A stretch of DNA of 38,530 nt from an uncultured bacterium (GTDB lineage: Bacteria > Pseudomonadota > Gammaproteobacteria > Burkholderiales > Burkholderiaceae_E), in the NCBI GenBank assembly GCA_903866395.1, contig CAIPNM010000166.1, forward strand, positions 1 to 38,530. The letters are read 5' to 3'. A program made the position numbers and the translations under genes. Below are positions 32,662 to 38,530 of the stretch, piece by piece; within the stretch, counting starts at the first letter, position 1; each line of letters begins with the position of its first letter. Under the pieces are notes generated by a model. The model did no database searches. It was given only the letters and a program-made list of their open reading frames with translations, and was not told the origin of the DNA.

Positions 32662-33393
32662 ATGGATCAACCGATGAACCGGCAAGCTTTTTCGAAAGCG
32701 CTCGTTGCCGCCCGTACGCAGCGCCATTCTGGGGCGCATCCGTTTTCACTCGCCTGGGCCGAGGGCAGGCTGACGCGCGCCCAACTCGGGTTTTGGGCAG
32801 TCCAGCATTACTACTACATCGAACTCATCCCGCAACAGTTCGGCCATTTTTTCTGTCGGCTGCCCGATCTTGACGCGCGGCGCCATATGCTCGAAAACCT
32901 GATCGGCGAAGAAGTGCCCGATCAGCCAGGTAAGCGTCACCCCGACCTGCTGCTTCGGTTCGCGCAGGCATGCGGCGTATCGCCACGCCGGGTGCGCGAG
33001 GCCGCTGATCGCGGCGAGATTCTCCCGGGTACGCGTGCGATGCGTAGCTGGATTTACGAGCTGGTGGCGTTTCGCGAACTCGCAGAGGCTGCGGCCGGCA
33101 TCATGGTGGCGCTGGAGGGGCAGACCCCGACGCTCTATCCGCGCTATGTGGAAGCGTGCAGGGCGATGGGCATGAGTGATGACGACCTCGAGTTCTTCCA
33201 TGTGCACATCGACAACGATACGCATCACGAAGGGGAGGGTCTAGCGATCACTTACCGATACGCTCACACATCTGCGCTGCAGCGCAAGGCCGTGGCAGCG
33301 GTTGCGGCGTCAGCCCGCCAGCGGCTTGCCATGCTTGATGGCATCTGGGGCGCGATCGAATCGGGTGACTGGAAACCGCGGCGGGCAGCCTGA
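32662..33393 (+). CDS. Heme-oxygenase-like, iron-containing redox enzyme family protein (PqqC/CADD/UndA-like fold)
   Basis: 243 residues, all-helical. The six-ligand pattern of heme-oxygenase-like diiron oxidases can be traced: E83 or E84 in 'ENLIGEEVPD', H93 in 'GKRHPDLLLRF', E152 in 'VALEGQTPTLYPRY', and H182, D186 and H189 in 'FFHVHIDNDTHHEGEG' (H-x3-D-x2-H). Known members cleave C-C bonds, make alkenes from fatty acids, oxidise amines or, in PqqC, act without metal on a cofactor precursor. ATG 32662 has GAAGGA upstream; the ATG at 32656 overlaps that site. It is followed 3 bases after its stop by a short-chain dehydrogenase. PQQ synthesis is unlikely, since no other pqq gene is present. 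Confidence 0.8.
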   Translation: MDQPMNRQAFSKALVAARTQRHSGAHPFSLAWAEGRLTRAQLGFWAVQHYYYIELIPQQFGHFFCRLPDLDARRHMLENLIGEEVPDQPGKRHPDLLLRFAQACGVSPRRVREAADRGEILPGTRAMRSWIYELVAFRELAEAAAGIMVALEGQTPTLYPRYVEACRAMGMSDDDLEFFHVHIDNDTHHEGEGLAITYRYAHTSALQRKAVAAVAASARQRLAMLDGIWGAIESGDWKPRRAA

Positions 33394-33396
33394 GCC

Positions 33397-34140
33397 ATGG
33401 GAACGTCTCTTGCGCGAAGCGCAACCGGCAAGGTGGCGCTCGTCACTGGCGCAGCCGGCGGTATTGGTGCGGCGGTCGTCGCCCGGCTTCATGCGGCTGG
33501 CGCGAGCATCGCCGCGCTGGATGTTCCGGGGCGCCTCGCGCCTCGTTCCGGGCGGCGAATGTTGCGTCTGGCAGGCGATGCGACGCGCGAGTCTGATGTA
33601 TCGGATGCGGTGTCGCAGACGGTCGAGCACTTCGGACGTCTCGATTGGCTCGTGCACACCGTGGGGCGCGTGGGGTCGGGCGGCATCGAAGCATGTTCGC
33701 TTGCCGAGTGGCGGAGCCAGCTCGCGGTTAATCTCGACTCGGCGTTTCTGTTCTGTCGTGAGGCGGCGCCCCATCTGGCGGCGGCTCGCGGTGCGGTGGT
33801 GCTGTTCTCATCGACCAACGGTCGCACCGGTGGCAGCGCGGTATCTGGAGCCGCCTATGCGGTGGCGAAGGCCGGCATCATCAATCTTGCCCGATTCCTC
33901 GCGCGGGACTGGGCAAGCGCGGGTGTCCGGGTTAATTGCATTGCGCCCGGACCGGTGGATACCGTCATGCTCGATCGGCTGGGTGCGGCGGGACGCGCCC
34001 GGCTCCTGAAAACCATTCCGCTCGGGCGATTCAGCAGCGCCGAGCAGGTGGCGGCTCAGGTGGCGTTCCTGCTGTCGGATGACTGTGCGGCGGTGAGTGG
34101 CGAAGTGTTCAACACCAGTGGTGCGCTGGTGCTCGACTGA
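33397..34140 (+). CDS. Short-chain dehydrogenase/reductase (classical SDR)
   Basis: 247 residues with cofactor motif TGAAGGIG (17-24), structural N112, catalytic S139, Y154 and K158 (Y-A-V-A-K) and 'NCIAPGPVDTVM'. D42 after the second strand ('AALDVPGR') suggests NAD(H) rather than NADP(H). It should oxidise or reduce a hydroxyl/keto group on the compound handled by the upstream diiron-type enzyme. The gene lies 3 bases after that enzyme, and its last codons form one arm of a hairpin with the end of the convergent cyclase gene. Confidence 0.92.
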   Translation: MGTSLARSATGKVALVTGAAGGIGAAVVARLHAAGASIAALDVPGRLAPRSGRRMLRLAGDATRESDVSDAVSQTVEHFGRLDWLVHTVGRVGSGGIEACSLAEWRSQLAVNLDSAFLFCREAAPHLAAARGAVVLFSSTNGRTGGSAVSGAAYAVAKAGIINLARFLARDWASAGVRVNCIAPGPVDTVMLDRLGAAGRARLLKTIPLGRFSSAEQVAAQVAFLLSDDCAAVSGEVFNTSGALVLD

Positions 34141-34154
34141 CCGATGATCAGTCG
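34134..34154. terminator. Hairpin built from the two stop regions of convergent SDR and cyclase genes
   Basis: CGACTGA (34134-34140) and TCAGTCG (34148-34154) form a perfect 7-base stem around CCGATGA. Each arm contains the GAC-TGA end (Asp-stop) of one gene, so the terminator-like structure lies inside both coding ends. No T-tract. Confidence 0.5.
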
Positions 34155-36139
34155 GGGACACCTGCTTTTCTGAGTCCCTCGGCGTGATGCCGCACGTGTT
34201 CGGGGTCTCGGTAGCTGCGTGCCATCCGCTGTGACTGTTCGCTCACCGTGAGTCCAGGGCTCAAGGCCATCATCTCAGCCACCTCGCGACGTGCGTCGTC
34301 GAGCTTGCCCAACTGTGCGAGCGAGGCGATATACCAGCGTCTGCAGAGTATGTTGGAGGGGGCTCGGCGAACGCACTGGCCGGCATAATCGGCCGCCTCA
34401 GCGTATTTGCCCTGGAGATAGAGCGAGCTTCCCAGCGGCGAGGCGAGGTTGCCAGGCGTGGTGACCGGGTCGAGTTGCAGCACACGTTTCATCATCGATA
34501 CCGACCGGTCGAACTCGCCAGCGCGGCCCAAAACGGTGGCGGCAAGTCTGAGTAGGTCGGTGTCGGCAGTGGTGTTCGACACCACGGACTCGATCTGCGC
34601 AACGGCCGTGCCGTGCTGGCCAACCAGCGTGAGGCTTTCTGCATAGGTGGCGCGGGCGATGGGATCGGACGGTGCGATCGAGACCGCTTTGCCCGCAATA
34701 TCGAGCATGGCCTGAGTGGTGGCGGGCGAGTTGAATTCCGCGGTCCAGCGGTTGATGAAAAACTGGTTAATCACGCCGTATAGCAGGGTGTAGGCCGGCA
34801 CGAAGCGAGGGTCGAGCGCAATGGCTCGCTCGAGCATCCGCCGAGCTTCGATCATGTCATCCCGATTGCTGGTGCCGCGAAGCTGGCGCGCCCGCAACGT
34901 GAGGTCGAGGGCATCCAGTGTTTCAGGGTTGGCAGCGAGCGCCCGCTGGCCCTCTCGACGGCGGAGCTGGGTGGCAACGGTGCCAACGATGCGATCGGCA
35001 AGCTCATCCTGGACCACGAAAACATCGGCCATCTGGCGATCAAAGCGCTCGGCCCATACAGTGTTGCCGCTTGCGGTGTCGACTAACTGTGCATTGAGGC
35101 GCAGACGGTCGCCCTGTCTTTGAATGCTGCCCTCAAGCAGGTAGCGGACGCCCAGTTCCTGTCCAACCGTCTGCGCATTGACGGCCTTGCCCTTGTAAGT
35201 GAACGCGGTGTTACGAGCGATGACCGTGAAGCCCGCGATCCGGGCGAGTGAGTTGATCACGTCTTCCGTGACGCCGTCGCTGAAATACGCCTGCTCCGGG
35301 TCGCCCGATTGATTGGTAAAGGGCAGCACGAGCAGCATGTTCCGTTCGCTCGATGGTGCGCGGGGCAAGCGCGGCGACAGGATTTGCCCGGCCGCGGCGG
35401 CGGCCTGTTGCGCGGGGGTGAGCTCGGTGTCGGACCCCGCCACCAGTTCGGGCGGGGTGGCCCACGGACGCCAGAACGCCAGTACGCCTGCCATTAGCAC
35501 CAGTGCGAGACCGATCAGCGCGGGGCTGACCCGCGATCCCCGGCGTCGCGAAGTGGTGTCGGAGGCGAGGCGTCGCGACGTAGTGGGCCGCCCAGCGGCA
35601 TCAGCCGCGGTGTGTACCCGGTAGGCATGGATGGGATAGGGGATGTTCTTGACGCTAATTTCGCCAAGATCTTCGATGGGATGTTGCAGTCGGTCGCGCA
35701 CGTGGTCGTAGACCGTGCCTGAGATGGTGATACCACCGGGTGCGGCAGCGGCCTCGAGGCGTGCTGCAACATTGACTCCGCCCCCTTGAAGATCGTCGCC
35801 TTCCACCACCACGTCGCCCACGTTGATACCGATGCGAAAGACGATCCGTTCGTCGGGAGACTCGCCCGCTGCTCGCTCGGCCATGCGACGCTGAATGACC
35901 ACCGCGCACTCCACCGCATCGATCGCACTGTCGAACGAGGCGAGAAATCCGTCGCCGGTGGTCTTGAAGATTCGGCCGGTTCGCTCGGAGACGGCGGGAT
36001 GGATGAGGGCGCTTAGGCAAGCCCTGAGGCGCGCCAGGGTGCCCGATTCATTGGCGGCGACCAGACGGGAATAACCGACCACGTCGGCAACCATGATTGC
36101 CGCAAGCTTTCGGGTGTCGCGCGCTTCCTCCATCATCAC
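34148..36139 (-). CDS. Class III adenylate/guanylate cyclase with transmembrane segment and TPR repeats
   Basis: 663 residues. An N-terminal cytoplasmic cyclase domain (about 10-175) has metal aspartates D19 ('MVADVVGYS') and D63 ('FKTTGDGFLASF'), the K59 position that helps select adenine, and N123/R127 ('GVNVAARLEA'), so it looks active. One membrane helix (about 205-223) follows, then a FlgO/TolB-like domain ('LLVLPFTNQSGDPEQAYFSDGVTEDVINSL', about 275-400) and C-terminal TPR-like repeats. The product should be cAMP, made in response to something bound by the C-terminal part. Three consecutive ATGs open the gene. It stands alone between catabolic modules; a link to them is conjecture. Confidence 0.9.
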   Translation of the reverse strand: MMMEEARDTRKLAAIMVADVVGYSRLVAANESGTLARLRACLSALIHPAVSERTGRIFKTTGDGFLASFDSAIDAVECAVVIQRRMAERAAGESPDERIVFRIGINVGDVVVEGDDLQGGGVNVAARLEAAAAPGGITISGTVYDHVRDRLQHPIEDLGEISVKNIPYPIHAYRVHTAADAAGRPTTSRRLASDTTSRRRGSRVSPALIGLALVLMAGVLAFWRPWATPPELVAGSDTELTPAQQAAAAAGQILSPRLPRAPSSERNMLLVLPFTNQSGDPEQAYFSDGVTEDVINSLARIAGFTVIARNTAFTYKGKAVNAQTVGQELGVRYLLEGSIQRQGDRLRLNAQLVDTASGNTVWAERFDRQMADVFVVQDELADRIVGTVATQLRRREGQRALAANPETLDALDLTLRARQLRGTSNRDDMIEARRMLERAIALDPRFVPAYTLLYGVINQFFINRWTAEFNSPATTQAMLDIAGKAVSIAPSDPIARATYAESLTLVGQHGTAVAQIESVVSNTTADTDLLRLAATVLGRAGEFDRSVSMMKRVLQLDPVTTPGNLASPLGSSLYLQGKYAEAADYAGQCVRRAPSNILCRRWYIASLAQLGKLDDARREVAEMMALSPGLTVSEQSQRMARSYRDPEHVRHHAEGLRKAGVPD

Positions 36140-36327
36140 TCGCCTGTCGTAGGAAAAATCATTCTAGGCCAGCCCCCACGGGCAGGGCAAACCACGGATC
36201 TGGACCGGTCGGCGCTTGTCAGCGCGGCGCAGGATCGTCATCATCCAGGGCTTCCCGTTTTGTGCAACCGTCAGGTGTCGCATGCGCGAAACCGAACGGC
36301 AATCGCTTTTGCCCTGCTTGATGCCTT

Positions 36328-37653
36328 ATGCCACCCTCCAGTCCTGATTTCGCAGCCCTCTCCACTGAGCAGCGGGTGCACCGCTCGGTGTACACCGACC
36401 CAGCGGTGTTTGCTGCCGAACAGGAGCGAATCTTTCGTCGAGCCTGGCTTTACGTCGGTCACGAGAGTCAGGTTCGCGAGGCGGGTGACTGGCTGCTCAC
36501 TCGACTGGGACCGGATGAAATGATCCTGATCCGGGGCGAGGGTGGCGCGCTCTCGCTTCTCCACAACCGCTGTCCGCATCGGGGCTCCCGACTAGTGAGT
36601 GGCGAACGCGGACACAGCCGGCACCTCATTTGTCCTTACCACGCCTGGAGTTTTGACGCGGTGGGCACGCTTACCGGGCTGCCGCTGCCCGAAGGCTATC
36701 CGGAGGGGTACCTGCAGAATGCAAGTGCCCGCAACGTTGCGCGCGCGCCGAGAGTCCAGTCCTACCGTGGCTTTGTGTTTGCGAGTCATGCGACTCACGG
36801 CCCGTCGCTGACCGAGTTTCTTCAGGGCATTGCGTTTGCCATTGATAATCTGGTGGATAGGGCGCCCGAGGGGCGAGTGACCCAGGTGGGCGGGGCGCTC
36901 CGGATGGTTTACCGCGGCAACTGGAAACTTTTCATGGAGAACGCGGTTGACCTGGTTCATCCCGGGTTTGTCCACGCCAGTGCGGTGGCCGCGGCGCGTT
37001 CAGACCGGGATGCGGCGTCGCTACCTGGCGTGACGGGGCAGGTGGTCCAGATGCAGCTCGCCAACGGTCTGCGGCCGGCGGAGTGGGACGAGTTGTCGAT
37101 TCATGGCTTTGCCGGTGGCCATGTGAGCATGGACAGTTTCTATCGGCAGGGGGTGATTGCCGCGCAGCGCGATGACCCCGTATTTAAGCGCTACTTCGAT
37201 GCCCTGGCGGGGGCGCACGGCGAGGTGAGAGCGAGAGAGATTCTGGCGATTGACCGATTCAATAATCTGGTGTGGCCAAATGTTTCGATCAATTCTCGTT
37301 TCCAGGCGATGCGAGTGGTTCAGCCACTCGCTCCCGACCTCACTCAGGTGACCAGCTGGTGCTTTGCGCTCGATGGTGCGCCGGAAGAGATGACCCGCCT
37401 GACGCTGCGCTTTCTCACCGCTGCAGCCTCGCCTGCGTCGCTGGTTGCCGCCGATGACCTCGAGGTGTTCGAGCGCTGCCAGCGCGGGTTCGCGGGGCTG
37501 GGCCCCGAGTGGCTGGACATCTCGCGAGGGGTGCTGCGCGATCGCGAGTCTGATTCCGAGTGGCTCGCCCCGGGCACCAGCGAAATACCGATCCGGCTGC
37601 AATTTGGCGCCTGGCGGCGTTGGATGTCACTCGAGAACACAGGGACTCCATGA
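36328..37653 (+). CDS. Rieske non-heme iron aromatic-ring-hydroxylating dioxygenase, alpha subunit
   Basis: 441 residues. The Rieske [2Fe-2S] centre is C82-P-H84 and C102-P-Y-H105. The mononuclear iron site is the pattern N205-x2-D208-x2-H211-x4-H216 in 'NWKLFMENAVDLVHPGFVH', with the C-terminal aspartate likely in 'DDLEVFERCQRG'. D208 would bridge electron flow between subunits. Such enzymes add O2 across an aromatic ring or demethylate. The ATG at 36328 has a weak ribosome site. The stop overlaps the beta-subunit start (ATGA). No ferredoxin or reductase gene appears before the window ends. Confidence 0.93.
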   Translation: MPPSSPDFAALSTEQRVHRSVYTDPAVFAAEQERIFRRAWLYVGHESQVREAGDWLLTRLGPDEMILIRGEGGALSLLHNRCPHRGSRLVSGERGHSRHLICPYHAWSFDAVGTLTGLPLPEGYPEGYLQNASARNVARAPRVQSYRGFVFASHATHGPSLTEFLQGIAFAIDNLVDRAPEGRVTQVGGALRMVYRGNWKLFMENAVDLVHPGFVHASAVAAARSDRDAASLPGVTGQVVQMQLANGLRPAEWDELSIHGFAGGHVSMDSFYRQGVIAAQRDDPVFKRYFDALAGAHGEVRAREILAIDRFNNLVWPNVSINSRFQAMRVVQPLAPDLTQVTSWCFALDGAPEEMTRLTLRFLTAAASPASLVAADDLEVFERCQRGFAGLGPEWLDISRGVLRDRESDSEWLAPGTSEIPIRLQFGAWRRWMSLENTGTP

Positions 37654-38132
37654 GTCACAACCCAGCGATGTTGAACCGTGCAATCGGGCTGGTTGAGCAC
37701 GAGGCGCGCCTGCTCGACGAGCGTCGCTTTGACGAATGGCTTTCGCTATTCGCGGACGACGCCTGGTACTGGATGCCTGCGGCTTGGGAGCAGCACTCGC
37801 CCGATGATGCGCTTTCGCTTCTGTTTGAGGACCGGCGGCTGCTTTCACTGCGCGTGAGACGGCTCGCGAGCCCGGGGATTCATGTTGAGCAGCCGCCGTC
37901 TCGGACCCATCACCACCTGAGTGCGCTCACTGCTGAACCCACCGAGGAGGGTGGAGTCGAGGTGAGTTCGCTCCAACTGATTGTGATGGTCCGTGAAGCC
38001 GAACAGCGGCTGTTTAGCGCGCGCTGCGTGCATCGCCTAAGCGTGCATCAGGAGGAACTCCGAATCATCTCGAAGACCGTGCGGCTAATCGATTGCGACG
38101 CCGGGCATCGTGGGTTTGCTGTGCCGCTTTAA
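37650..38132 (+). CDS. Aromatic-ring-hydroxylating dioxygenase, beta subunit
   Basis: 160 residues with the NTF2-like fold of the small structural subunit: 'AIGLVEHEARLLDERRFDEWLSLFADDAWYWMPA' is close to the family opening, and the middle 'SRTHHHLSALT' and last strand 'LRIISKTVRLIDCD' match too. The start is ATG 37650, overlapping the alpha-subunit stop; the upstream in-frame extension lies within the alpha gene. It forms an alpha3beta3-type oxygenase with the product of the preceding gene. A TRAP binding-protein gene starts 44 bases downstream. Confidence 0.93.
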   Translation: MSHNPAMLNRAIGLVEHEARLLDERRFDEWLSLFADDAWYWMPAAWEQHSPDDALSLLFEDRRLLSLRVRRLASPGIHVEQPPSRTHHHLSALTAEPTEEGGVEVSSLQLIVMVREAEQRLFSARCVHRLSVHQEELRIISKTVRLIDCDAGHRGFAVPL

Positions 38133-38176
38133 ATCATCAAGGGCTGGATGAACATCACCACTCAAGGGAGACTCGA

Positions 38177-38530
38177 ATGAAGCGTTTATTGACCGCAGTG
38201 GCGGTATCGGCAGGGTTGGCGGGGGCGGTGGCAGCCCAGGAAGTCACCCTTCGAGCAGGGGTGTTTGTTCCGGTGAACACGGCGTTCGGCGAGATGTGCG
38301 GCCGTTTCGTGAACCAGCTCAACGCCGAGGCCAAGGGCACGGTCCAGATCCGGCTGGTGGGCGGCCCGGAGGCCATTCCCTCTTTTGAACAGGCCAATGC
38401 TGTGCGTAGCGGCGTGCTTGATGTGGTGTGCCTGCCGCCTGCGTTTTATGTGAGCGTCATGCCCGAGGCTGATTCGCAGATTCTGGCCACCACCTCCACC
38501 ATCGAGCAGAAAAAATCTGGCGCCTATGCG
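38177..38530 (+). CDS. TRAP transporter substrate-binding protein (DctP-like), third system, 3' truncated by window edge
   Basis: 118 residues are visible. GGGAGA precedes ATG 38177. The signal peptide 'MKRLLTAVAVSAGLAGAVAAQ' is followed by 'VTLRAGVFVPVNTAFGEMCGRFVNQLNAEAKGTVQIRLVGGPEAIPSFEQANAVRSGVLDVV', a DctP-type first lobe. It is close behind the Rieske genes on the same strand, suggesting that it captures the aromatic acid they oxidise. Membrane subunits should follow outside the window. Confidence 0.88.
   Translation, partial: MKRLLTAVAVSAGLAGAVAAQEVTLRAGVFVPVNTAFGEMCGRFVNQLNAEAKGTVQIRLVGGPEAIPSFEQANAVRSGVLDVVCLPPAFYVSVMPEADSQILATTSTIEQKKSGAYA

Noticed and set aside
32656-33393. PqqC (PQQ synthesis) assignment for the heme-oxygenase-like protein
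   Set aside because: The fold is related, but no pqqA, B, D or E is near and the metal-ligand pattern points to the diiron group.
1-38530. CRISPR array, tRNA/rRNA gene, insertion sequence or phage segment
   Set aside because: I found no regularly spaced repeats, no tRNA-like cloverleaf or rRNA text, and no transposase or phage protein; coding genes fill nearly all the window.

Overview
The window is high-GC, densely coded DNA, most probably the chromosome of a betaproteobacterium of the order Burkholderiales. The main clue is three periplasmic Bug/TctC-type binding proteins without their membrane partners, an expansion typical of that order. Tight ATGA/GTGA overlaps and frequent GTG starts fit as well. 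This placement is inference from gene content; no rRNA or other marker is present. I see no tRNA, rRNA, insertion sequence, phage gene or CRISPR array.

Layout. (1) 1-4033, plus strand: the end of a polyamine-type (PotD/A/B/C-like) ABC importer followed by upp, uracil phosphoribosyltransferase. (2) 4210-8965, minus strand: a five-gene operon with a DapA-like aldolase/lyase, a NitT/TauT-type ABC permease and a complete TRAP transporter (P, Q, M); an NMT1/THI5-like ABC binding protein (9094-10092) is divergent from it. (3) 10140-13128, minus strand: a MetE-core-like zinc methyltransferase homologue, an NAD-dependent epimerase-like protein and a two-domain GNAT acetyltransferase. (4) 13384-19385, plus strand: a six-gene operon with a Gfo/Idh/MocA dehydrogenase, a DUF993 TIM barrel, a sugar isomerase/epimerase, and the kinase, aldolase/decarboxylase homologue and isomerase of acid-sugar (tetronate) catabolism. 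(5) 19382-22557, minus strand: an IclR regulator, an FAD aromatic-hydroxylase-type monooxygenase and a PhyH dioxygenase, facing a second complete TRAP transporter (22718-25694). (6) 25829-29542: an FAH-family enzyme, a convergent carboxymuconolactone-decarboxylase-family protein, then Bug protein, VOC enzyme and HpaI-type aldolase. (7) 29570-31346, minus strand: Bug protein and NTF2-like protein, plus a possible 43-residue membrane peptide. (8) 31635-34140, plus strand: Bug protein, a heme-oxygenase-like diiron protein and a short-chain dehydrogenase. (9) 34148-36139, minus strand: a membrane class III nucleotide cyclase with TPRs. (10) 36328-38530, plus strand: Rieske dioxygenase alpha and beta subunits and the start of a third TRAP binding protein.

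How it works together: the region reads as a string of uptake-plus-catabolism cassettes, in which a periplasmic capture protein or transporter sits beside oxidative enzymes (Rieske, PhyH, FAD monooxygenase, diiron protein), dehydrogenases and C-C lyases (DapA-like, DUF993, HpaI, OtnC-like, FAH). Only one dedicated DNA-binding regulator (IclR) is visible. The likeliest undescribed chemistry lies in the acid-sugar operon, whose OtnC homologue lacks two expected active-site residues and which lacks the usual tetronate dehydrogenase. Other candidates are the MetE-like/epimerase operon and the diiron/SDR/Bug cassette. Five of six convergent gene junctions carry perfect inverted repeats without a T-tract, suggesting compact bidirectional terminators.
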